NCBI GenBank assembly: GCA_023974075.1
Contig: JAMFTG010000197.1
Location: 1-64,000 of the forward strand
Source: Chaenocephalus aceratus
Lineage: Eukaryota > Chordata > Actinopteri > Perciformes > Channichthyidae
Direction: 5' to 3'
DNA: 64,000 nt
Each line of letters starts with the position of its first letter. Position 1 is the stretch's first letter. The notes below the pieces were generated by a model. That model did not search any database. It worked only from the letters and a program-made list of their open reading frames with translations, and was not told the origin of the DNA. Both the position numbers and the translations under genes were made by a program. Below, piece by piece: positions 21,986-64,000 of the stretch.

Positions 21986-24154
21986 CTATATCTTATCCCA
22001 CTGAAAAGGCACTGCACCGATACTGTTACAATATTGGCATAGTTCATCCCTGTGCTGCTTGGCTCGAGCTGTAGCATTGGTGGTGGGTGGCAGGGTGGCC
22101 TGCCGTAGCTCAGGGTCTTGTCTCCATCTTCCTGGGACAGTGCCATGATCGGGTCCTTCCTGGTCAACAACTCCCGCCATGTACACGCTACAGTTCTCTG
22201 TGAGCAGGAAGTTGTGCAGAGCACAGCAAGCCAAAACAATGGCCTCCACTTTGGCAGTGTCTTGAAAGTTTATGGAAGTTAGAAAGACCCGAAAACGGTT
22301 GGCCAGGATGCCAAAGGCATTTTCTACCACCCTCCGAGCCCGCGACAGCCTGTAGTTGAAGATGCGTTGCTCTACAGCTAGCCTCTGGGTCGGATAGGGC
22401 GTCATGAGGTACTCCTTCAGGGGAAATGCTTCATCTGCCACAATGGAGTAGCAAACCGCCTGGTCAGAAGCAGGAGGGGGTGCAGGTGCAGGGATGCTGG
22501 ATGTCCTATTCTCCAGGGCATCCTGCAGTGAGCATCCACCAAACACACCACCATCAGAAATCCTCCCGTTACAACCTACATCGACATTCAAGAACTTGTA
22601 GTTGCTGTCGACCAGTGCCATTAGCACCATGGAAAATGGGGGGCGGGTGTTGATGTGTTTCCCATCCAGGGCACCTAGGCAGTTTGGGAAGTCCCACTGA
22701 GCCTGGAATCCATCAGCTACTCGCTGCCACTCTTCCACTGTGTCTGGGCACTGAAAAACAAAACATGTATTTTTTTAAGACCCGTGTTTCATATGGCAGA
22801 GCAATAGTTCAAATGCCTACAGACCTCACTGCATTACATAGAGATTGCACAGTAAAACCAGTCAGTATCCACACATACCTTCAGGTATTTCTCTTTTAAA
22901 ACCTCGTAGATGGCTGTACAGGTCTCAGGAACGAACTGCCGTATCGTTGACACTCCCACTCGGAACTGGTCGGAAAGGCTCCTGAAGCTTTCCCCTGCGA
23001 ATATTAACAAAGAGTTTATACACCGAGTTATCGACACAAGCAGCTGAACAAAACACTCATTAGCTACACCACTACAGGTTATAGTTTACAAGATAGTTCG
23101 ATTACTTTAGTTACTATGAAGATTTAGATTTAGACGAGACCGGCGGAAAATATGTCTCAAAATTCCGTGTGTGTAAAAAGACGATCCGCGAACAGATTTG
23201 ATATCCGCGAACAGAGATTTGAGATCCGCGAGCGTATTTTTGGTCCACAAATACAAAATGGATTCATAAATGCCTGATCGAAAGTTGTAAATGTTAAAGA
23301 GATATTCACAGATCTTTTTTTTATTTGTGAACATATTTAGCGTATTTGCAGATCCGTTTTACACTTGCAAATGTATTTGTGAGTTTGCAAATCTTTTAAA
23401 TGCATTTGTGGATGTTGTTTTACATTTACAAATCACATATTTACACACAAATTATTTTTATGTTCACACAAATAATTATGAGACATACCTATGCCCATAA
23501 TAGGTCGATTACTTTAGTTACTATGAAGATTTAGATTCATGATACAAAATATAATAATGAAATATTTTATTACAAGTTAAGACTTTATTGATCCCTTGGT
23601 AAATTCTCAAGCTACCAAGCAGCACTTTTGGTACTTTAAGTACATTTGGTTTTGTACTTACACTAGTACATCTTTTAATGCATGACTTCTAGAGTATTTC
23701 TACACTGCGGTATTACTAGTTTTACTGAAATGTATAAGTACTTCGTCTACCACTGCTAAAGCATAATATACAATAATATACAAAGTTCTGCAATTTTAAA
23801 TATAGCTTTAGCTTGCATACCTGTTGCCAAAAATCGCAGCGTAACCATCAGACGTGTCCCCACGGAGATACAGTCCCGGTAGTTGGTGTTTTCCCTCCGG
23901 ATGAGTGGAGTGATGAGTTCCTTCAACGCGTGGAACTGAACAGGAAAAAGCCGAGCAAAATCTTTGAACTCTGGGATTTCATTTAACTCCAGCTCTCCAC
24001 ACAGGTTCGGGAAAGCCCCATGAGCCTCTCGCTGCGGTATCCATGATCTCACCCATTTAGTGCGGTTTCTCCTAATTGCTCGCTTCCGCCTCTTGCTATC
24101 TGCTTCCACGAGCAACAGGCCAAGAGCTGATACCGCCAGTGCCACACTGCACAT
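21986..24154 (-). CDS. PIF/Harbinger (HARBI1-like) transposase, three exons
   Basis: DDE-type nuclease of the PIF/Harbinger superfamily. Exons on the minus strand: 24154-23821, 22994-22879 and 22750-21986, with GT-AG sites and matching phases (LATG joined to ESFRSLSDQFRVGVSTIRQF; then CPDTVEEWQRVADGF). About 404 residues with no internal stop. The first exon gives the helical N-terminus (WIPQREAHGAFPNLCGELEL). The last holds the catalytic core: FPNCLGALDGKHINTRPP, VGCNGRISDGGVFGGCSL, VADEAFPLKEYLMTPYP and SRARRVVENAFGILANRFRV, ending CALHNFLLTEN and a tail. Family usual length is about 350-400, so it looks complete. No Myb/SANT partner ORF or terminal inverted repeats were found nearby, so it could be an old insertion or a domesticated copy. 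Confidence 0.9.
23098..23537. repeat. 33-bp perfect direct repeats bracketing a 374-bp block in the transposase intron
   Basis: The same 33 bases, starting tcgattactttagttac, occur at 23098-23130 and 23505-23537. The block between has repeated 'gatccgcgaacag'/'gcaaatc' motifs and no ORF of note. Confidence 0.9.
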
Positions 24155-25680
24155 GCTTTCGATTATAAGTCGTTATGTGAAGCAGTCTGAGATGGAAGAG
24201 AGTGAAAGTTGAACGCACGGGCTATTTGTTGTTTGTATATATCACGCAGCCTGTCTTCCGGTTACCTCTTTTGAATGACGAATACACACTACCGCCGCCT
24301 GCTGGTAAGGAGAGTAATTGCCACTCACGCATTCTTTCACACACACATACGGGTATTGGGCCGAGCGCGACACCGTACTTCCGGTATCCGCCGTTTTACA
24401 CGAGGTGCAAGCAGCCGTACACCGTCTCGGTGTTGCTAAGCTGTACTGAATTTCATAGTCTGTTGCCTTAATCAATATCTAGTCAACTCTAAAATACCAC
24501 ATGTATGCAATGGCATGATAATATTATCGTGACAAGTGGGGTGTTCACCTGGTGTTTCCAGAAATTAGACGTAGATGCAGCCAAAATCGACGAAGGCCAC
24601 TGTCGTGTTTCCATACATCTGCATCAGTCTGTAAGGGCGATCCGGCAACCCACACAGCTCTAGTTCACGCTGGTAACGACCTCGAGCACACCCCTCAAGT
24701 CCAGAGATGTAATCCGAAGACATGCAGCGATTTCTTCGGTCGTTAATTCGGAAAAAAAACCTAGTGCGCTCTGCCTGGCTACGTATGCTAGCTGTTTATA
24801 TTTGCACCTGCAGGAAAATGGCGTATTCATATATATATATATGGCGCGTGTTGCATTGTGGGTAGCTCGTGACGCCGCTGTGTGTGAAAGAATACGCAGT
24901 GCGTACGTGCTACTTGGCCGTCGGCTGAAGTCTTTGCAGCGTGTTCCAGTCATGGTTCCAGTGCGACTGTTGGCCAAGACGCAGGAGACCTGAGGCGACA
25001 CACGACAGTCGGGTCCGTCACGTGTCAGCTTGGTGTGTCCGGACCTTAAAATGAAGGTTTGAGGAAGTTTGTCTGGCCAAGAGGCCCAGCACTGTGTGTG
25101 ACGTTTATAAGATGAACGAAGCTCAGAATACAACACGATGTGTTCAGGTCTCATCTTGAGTTGTTTGGGTTATATAATGAATAATGCATGTTTCCGTCAG
25201 GTTACATCCCAGTGGATTAAGGTCTACCCCGGAAACTGCCCTGATCAAAACCCTTTTAGATTGTTTTTGCACCTTTTTAACAAAATCAAAACTCTATTTT
25301 AATCTGTTGTTAAAGGTCCCATGTCATGCTTTCCGGTTATCACCCGTCCCCTTGTGTTATGAAGCTTTTTCTGCATGAACGGTCTGCAGAGTCACGAACC
25401 CTCAAAGTGCACCCTGTAGCGAGTAAACCTCTAATACAGAAGACCTGTCTGCTGCCCAGAACGCCTCGCTGATAGATTTCTCTAATGTTTTTCTTCCTGG
25501 TCGCAGTGGCGGTTCTAGACTAATTTGAGTGGGGGGCCAGTTATTTTCTGAGGGGGGCGCAATAAACGCAGGACGAAAAAGACAAAGCCATTATTGCGCA
25601 TAAGAAAACAATGCAATACAGTTATTGGTATTTGTTTCAGTACACATGTATTTCAGATACTTATAGTTACAGATTGTACG
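24155..25680. other. Intergenic, nothing firm recognised
   Basis: Contains (AT)n at 24829-24842 and short segments resembling hAT ends near 25507 ('gtggcggttctagac'). A ~20-bp inverted match links 24325-24345 with 24883-24903. No exon was found on either strand. Confidence 0.4.
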
Positions 25681-25688
25681 CGCCAATG

Positions 25689-27179
25689 CAGGGGTCTCCA
25701 ACCTCTTTTAGGATGAGAGCTACTTTTACTCTTTTTTTCAATTTTTTGCAGTGTATATATTAGCACATTTTAACATTAACCTCTGTGTGCTGTTTGGGTC
25801 TGTGGGACCCGTTTTCAGTGTTTACTGAAAGAAGATGTATTCAATTTAATTATTTTAACCTGCTTTCTTTGGGGGTGGACCTCACATCCTCTAGGGGGGT
25901 CCTCACGTCCTCTAGGGGGGACCTCACGTCCTCTAGGGGGGACCTCACGTCCTCTAGGGGGGACCTCACGTCCTCTAGGGGGGGCCTCACGTCCTGTAGG
26001 GGGGACCTCACCTCCTCTAGGGGGGACCTCACGTCCTCTAGGGGGGACCTCACGTCCTCTAGGGGGGGCCTCACGTCCTCTAGGGGGGTCCTCACGTCCT
26101 GTAGGGGGGACCTCACCTCCTCTAGGGGGGACCTCACGTCCTCTAGGGGGGACCTCACGTCCTCTAGGGGGGACCTCACGTCCTCTAGGGGGGGCCTCAC
26201 CTCCTCTAGGGGGGGCCTCACATCCTCTAGGGGGGCCTCACGTCCTCTAGGGGGGACCTCACGTCCTGTAGGGGGGACCTCACGTCCTGTAGGGGGGACC
26301 TCACGTCCTCTAGGGGGGACCTCACGTCCTGTAGGGGGGACCTCACCTCCTCTAGGGGGGACCTCACGTACTCTAGGGGGGGCCTCACGTCCTCTAGGGG
26401 GGGCCTCACGTCCTCTAGGGGGGACCTCACGTCCTCTAGGGGGGCCTCACGTCCTCGAGGGGGGACCTCACGTCCTCGAGGGGGGTCCTCACCTCCTCTA
26501 GGGGGGACCTCACGTCCTCTAGGGGGGCCTCACGTCCTCTAGGGGGGACCTCACCTCCTCTAGGGGGGCCCTCACGTCCTCTAGGGGGGCCCTCACGTCC
26601 TCTAGGGGGGCCTCACGTCCTCTAGGGGGGGCCTCACGTCCTCTAGGGGGGCCTCACGTCCTCTAGGGGGTCCGGGGCATGCTTCCCCGGGACGATATTT
26701 TCTTAAATGTTGAAGTGAAATGCATCAATCTGGTGCACTTTGAGAGCAACATGAATGTATGGAAACAGCTCTCAACACTCGGATGAAAGGGAGCTGTACT
26801 TTTCAATAATCCAAACATCTTTAGAATATGATCACAACCAATAACAAATCATTTAAACTTGTTTATTCTTATCTTATGTTACCTAGTTAGCATTCTTTCT
26901 TTCTATTTATGCAATTTTACTAATCCCTCCCCTTTTAAACTGTTGCAAGAACGTGATTGGTCGATATTTATTGTGGGGGGAGGAGGGGTGATAGATAGAT
27001 ATAGAGTTGTAGTAAGTAGATAGAGTTCGCTATGATTGAGGTTTCGTCTACACATAGGGTACATTCTTTTAATTATATTTCCTTTTTTGTGTGTGTATTT
27101 TTTACATTTGCTTGGCGAGCTACTTATTGAGGGCTTGCGAGCTACCGGTAGCTCGCGATCGACGTGTTGGAGACCCCTG
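25689..27179. mobile_element. hAT-type element carrying a 21-bp minisatellite
   Basis: Terminal inverted repeats caggggtctccaacc (left) and gttggagacccctg (right). Flanking 8-mers cgccaatg (25681-25688) and ctctaatg (27180-27187) match at 6 of 8 positions, as for a diverged hAT target duplication. No transposase. The centre is the minisatellite at 25876-26672, followed by about 250 bp shared with 20135-20390. Confidence 0.85.
25876..26672 (+). repeat. 21-bp minisatellite, ~38 units
   Basis: Unit contains 'cctcacgtcctctagggggg' with recurrent variants (cctgtag; acctc/gcctc/tcctc). It is in frame over much of its length, producing false TSSRGDL and RSPLEDV frames on the two strands. Confidence 0.98.
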
Positions 27180-27187
27180 CTCTAATG

Positions 27188-27580
27188 GGTCCGACTAGAA
27201 TGACAAATAGCGTTAGTTACACCTATTCCGTCAGCCAAGAAATCGTTTAATCATAAACTTTTTCATTTTCTATATTCCCTTGATTTTAGAGTACATGTTA
27301 TCAATTTCTCTTAAATCATAGGGATGAGAAAACTCCTCAGATTCAGAAAATGCACTAACTGATTTTTTTGAGATTTTGAGAAAAAAACCAACATTTTGAG
27401 AAAAAGTGATAATTTTGAGAAAAAATGAAAATGTTGAGAAAGTCAGAATTTTGTGATTTTTAGAAAAAAAACGTACATAAAACAAAGCGATAATATACAA
27501 CAGAAGTGATCGTAGTGTTTAGGATTCAAGAGTCTTAATAAAAAGCAAAGGAAGACATTTTTTTTTCTTTTATTGGCAAC
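27188..27580. other. Intergenic gap with 'ttttgagaaaaa' simple repeat
   Basis: Includes at 27367-27475 a run of imperfect 'attttgagaaaaa' units that also occurs at 29935-30065. Nothing else recognised. Confidence 0.5.
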
Positions 27581-27584
27581 AATC

Positions 27585-28813
27585 TTTATTATCTCTTCCA
27601 GTTTTTTGATGTGAAAAGAGGCATTCATTTTACTTTAATTAAATATCTTTTTAATAAAGTAAAGCAAAAAAGTATTTACAAATGTTCAATTAAATTGTAA
27701 TCAATGACTTGGGTTGGATAATTATACAAGCACCTTCTGCCGGGCCGAGGAGAGAAAAATATAAATACAGGAGGGATAAAGACTTGTTTCGGGGGAATCA
27801 CATGGCGATACGTTAGCATTTTTTCTTTGAAAAAACAGAAGCCATTTATATATTTACAGAACTCTCCTGAAATGCGTTTCCACTGGAGGAAGCAGAAAGG
27901 CTTTAGGATCCGAACTGTTGAGCTTTTTTTTTGTGTGTTTTATTCAAGTGGATCTTTTGTCCGTGTACTTTTTTTCTCCTATTTTAAAGATCCGACAACA
28001 GGCTTTGCAGGAGCGTGTTTTCTTTCTCTCAGTCCACAGTTTGTGTTTTGAAGCGCAGGAGTATAACCGACACATGGTTTTGGGTTTTTTGGGGCGTCAG
28101 GGAAGCATCGTCGCCCCCCAGCAGCAAAACATGGTCAAAGTTCATCGCCTCCCACTCGTAAAGTCTGCGTGAAATCTGTCGTCACGTCCACAAACCGTCC
28201 GTCTGAAACGTCCCTTCGACAGCGCTCGCCACTCTTCTTTGTAGTTTTTTTATTTTATTACAAAACACTCACTCCAACCATCCAACACAAGATGAAAGGG
28301 AAAGCTAACCGTCTACACTAGCGCTTGGTCGTGTAGATCCAACACCGATCGATGTGATGCTGCCGCTCACACGATGAAGTCATCAAAAATATAAATGTGA
28401 ACAGCCTTTTAAAGTTTTTTTTTTTTTTTTTTTAATATATCTGTCATTAAGTGTCTTGAATAGTGTTTGACCGTGGCGAGGAAAAACCAGCCGTTTGAAA
28501 AAAACAGGTTAACTTCAAAGAAATACTGAAGGAAACGGCTCTTCTCTCACGGCTTTTCTCTCGCTCTTCTACTCGCTCTATTTTATCCTGTATTTATTTC
28601 CAAAAAAGACATTCAGTTGCGCAAAAAAGGGAACAAAAATAAAATAAAGGAAACCAAAAAAAATAACTGATCGAGTGTTCGATCCGTAATACAATCTCTC
28701 CCAGTTGAAGATTTTTTTTTTTTCTTGCTTTTTTGTGTGTTTCTGTTTATGCAGAAGGATTTTGCCGATTCAGGGTTTTTTCTTCTGAATCCTCCACGGA
28801 GCGTCTTCCTCCT
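27585..28813 (-). other. Probable eif4g1 3' untranslated region
   Basis: Follows the eif4g1 stop on the minus strand and has no exon in any frame. AATAAA on the minus strand (TTTATT on plus) occurs at 27585-27590, 28249-28254 and 28254-28259. Which site is used cannot be told, so the 3' end is a guess. Confidence 0.45.
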
Positions 28814-61747
<32,934 letters not shown>

Positions 61748-62331
61748 CTGTGGAGGAAAAGGAGACGACACGTATGGTTACCGGTGAATCCGTGGGTGAG
61801 AGTTAGGAAGTGAACATGTGTCAGGGAGACGACTGAAGCATGCAAGAGAAGGCCATCATACACATTTCTATTCAATACAATACAGAATAACCTGGAAATG
61901 CAACAATTAGATCTTTCATGTAATAATATCGGCATGGTAACACTTAAAATACACGCCTCAGTCATGTGAAGCAACCAATGTACACATGAAGGGAATAAGA
62001 GCAACCGGATTCGAGGTGAAATTCAATATAATCCATTATATAATCTGGATGTGAGTGAAGGACAGTGTGAGGGTGAAAGAGTTCAACCGTTCAGCCTGAG
62101 GACAGCAACATGTAAGAGTAGAGTTCCCATGATGCAACGCTTACATTGTCAGCCCTTTTCGGTGACTGGTCGCTGCCCGATTCAATGAAAGCTAAATATC
62201 GCACATTGTGAACACTGAGGCACGCAGGGAAAAATCCAAACTGTACACGCTACGCAAATTCCTCGGCTGCACACAATGTGCATCCGTCCGATTGTCACCA
62301 GAAAGACTTGTGTTTGGATTTACATTTTTTT

Positions 62332-62334
<3 letters not shown>
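61748..62334. other. eif4g1 upstream intron, nothing recognised
   Basis: No candidate for the preceding eif4g1 exon (expected to end with a basic KRERKT-like stretch) was found on the minus strand. Confidence 0.4.
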
Positions 62335-62377
<43 letters not shown>

Positions 62378-62410
62378 ACACACACACACAGAGAGACACA
62401 CAGACAGAGA

Positions 62411-62448
<38 letters not shown>

Positions 62449-62454
62449 GACAGA

Positions 62455-62491
<37 letters not shown>

Positions 62492-62518
62492 ACTCTCTCT
62501 CTCACACACAGAGAGAGA

Positions 62519-62577
<59 letters not shown>

Positions 62578-62624
62578 ACACACACACACACACACACACT
62601 CTCTCTGTGTGTGTGTGTGAGAGA

Positions 62625-62658
<34 letters not shown>

Positions 62659-62728
62659 CTCTGTGTGTGTGTGTGAGAGAGACACACACACACACACACA
62701 CACTCTCTCTGTGTGTGTGTGTGAGAGA

Positions 62729-62766
<38 letters not shown>
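62335..62766. repeat. Compound (CA)n/(CACAGA)n/(TG)n microsatellite
   Basis: Blocks of CA, CAGA and CTCT with three successive 'actctctctgtgtgtgtgtg' plus 'agagagacacac' cassettes at 62598-62735. Open frames over it on both strands are artefacts. Confidence 0.97.
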
Positions 62767-62767
<1 letters not shown>

Positions 62768-62893
62768 GAACTAATCAATTACCAAGGAGTGCCATTACAT
62801 TACAAACACATGTTCTCCTTTTTCCTCTCACTCTCACTCCACATACTTAAAGAGCTGTCATGCTATGAGCCACCGCTGCTAAATCTAAGCACA

Positions 62894-62895
<2 letters not shown>

Positions 62896-62955
<60 letters not shown>

Positions 62956-62972
62956 CACACACACACACACAA
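62896..62972. repeat. (CA)n microsatellite
   Basis: About 38 CA units with one CG interruption. Confidence 0.97.
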
Positions 62973-64000
62973 TTATTCAACTGGAAAAGTTTACAGGCCT
63001 ACTGTTGGACTTTAAGAAACATTTGCTCGTCGTCACTGACCTTTCAAATCTACACCCCCCTTCTCCATTTCCATTACTAACCTCAGCAGGCCCCTCTCAT
63101 CCCGGGGCTGTGGGTTCAGTGATCCAGACGCTGGACTTTAAACTCCACAAAGCAGCAGCGCCACAAGTTTTGTAACTTTAACTCCGCATAGCTCACACAC
63201 ACATCTACACTTCGCCTGGGCCTGACTGTCAGCACGCCAGCTCGCTCGCTCGCTCGCTACTTGAATAACTGTCTAAGCAGAACAGGGGAGGAAAGAAAAA
63301 GGAAAAAAATAGGATAAAGCGAGTGGCCTTGTAAAGCTATGGTACTGGAATGTGCTGCCCCTCCCACAGAGGCCAACAGACAGTTAAAGGGGCCGGGGAG
63401 TCAACGAGGTGCAAAGGAGGAGGGGGGAGGGGGGGGAGAAAGAAAATCAAATGAGCAGCAGCTAGCCGAAGAAACTCCCCCTTTCCCTCATTCTTCGCCC
63501 CGTCATCCTGCGGGGCATTCCTTGGATAGATCTTCTCTTTTTTCAAGCTCACCCCTTTTAGAGAGGAAGGGGAGGGTTGGTTAGCCCTTCCGGCTCAAAA
63601 GGGGGAGGAGACGATGGCCACGTGGAGCTGAGCTATGTGCTGACATGTCCTTCAACCCCCCCCTCCTCCTCCACCTCCTTCCCATGGGTCTTTTTCTCTG
63701 ACACACAGAGCAGAAACGGGGGCAATTTTGCAGAGACTTTTGACCGTAACCAGCTTGTTACAAAAGGGAGACGAGTGGGGGAAAGGGTTGCCGTTGCCGC
63801 TGTAAGGGCAAGAACGGCCGATGTGTCATCAGAAATCATTTCTAACTGTTGCTAGATTAGGTCAAGTGGTACAAACTACACTTATAACTGACGAAGGATG
63901 CATTTTAGGACTTTTGACCGTAACCAGAAATGGTGGAAGACTGTGACAATGTTATCTGAAATCTGTTCTAACGGCCCGTCCACACGACAGCTTCAAAAAG
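62973..64000. other. Unassigned, G/C- and purine-rich patches
   Basis: Holds (CGCT)n at 63239-63258, a G-rich purine tract at 63415-63442 and C-rich pyrimidine tracts near 63650-63680. The phrase 'acttttgaccgtaaccag' occurs twice (63737, 63910). The last 30 bases ('cggcccgtccacacgacagc') look like a MITE end. An eif4g1 alternative first exon here is possible but unsupported. Confidence 0.35.

Noticed and set aside
24325..24903. Inverted ~20-bp match 'attctttcacacaca' as Harbinger TIR
   Set aside because: Both lie on one side of the transposase gene and have no matching TSD; may be chance or a separate MITE.
24660..25154. 164-residue minus-strand frame as the Harbinger Myb-like partner
   Set aside because: No SANT/Myb tryptophan pattern and crosses an (AT)n tract.
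25785..26501. TSSRGDL repeat protein, and RSPLEDV frame on the other strand
   Set aside because: Minisatellite artefact (21-bp units) within a hAT element.
62192..62778. Cys/Val and His/Thr frames on both strands
   Set aside because: CA/TG microsatellite translations.
63200..63900. CpG-type promoter or first exon of eif4g1
   Set aside because: GC patches are mostly homopurine/homopyrimidine tracts; no splice donor leading in frame to 61747 was found.

Overview
The window reads as nuclear DNA of a ray-finned (teleost) fish. It has GT-AG split genes, L2-, Rex3/RTE- and jockey-type LINEs, a tRNA-derived SINE, many non-autonomous hAT elements with 8-bp target-site duplications, a PIF/Harbinger transposase and long CA/TG, GACA and ATCC microsatellites. 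No prokaryotic, viral or CRISPR content was seen. Species cannot be named from sequence alone.

Two host genes are recognised. (1) About 1.5-12.07 kb, plus strand: a BPI/LBP/PLTP/CETP-superfamily lipid-transfer or LPS-binding type protein in 14 exons. The last nine exons join in perfect frame and end at a TAA followed 10 nt later by AATAAA. Exon 2 carries an apparent +1 frameshift and the start is unclear. (2) About 28.8-61.75 kb, minus strand: 24 exons of eIF4G1, the scaffold of the eIF4F translation-initiation complex. All splice phases agree and give 1,639 codons plus stop. They cover, in order, the PABP-binding motif, a Pro/Glu-rich region, the eIF4E-binding motif, MIF4G, MA3 and the C-terminal W2 domain. 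The first N-terminal exons should lie beyond position 64000. The two genes converge.

The 16 kb between them is nearly all mobile or tandem DNA: degenerate and near-complete L2 LINEs, a ~146-bp satellite also present inside the lipid-transfer gene, a jockey-type LINE with a hAT inserted in its reading frame, a foldback element, a 42-bp minisatellite split by a hAT, an apparently intact three-exon Harbinger transposase, and a hAT carrying a 21-bp minisatellite of ~38 units.

The eIF4G1 introns hold more insertions: an L2 with one stop, a Rex3/RTE 3' end, an internally deleted BED-finger hAT, a tyrosine-recombinase-like remnant, several TSD-bounded hAT MITEs and a SINE. Three minisatellites can be traced to short segments that exist once elsewhere in the window or that lie inside a protein exon. 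That origin of tandem repeats from mobile-element or coding DNA is the most distinctive theme here.
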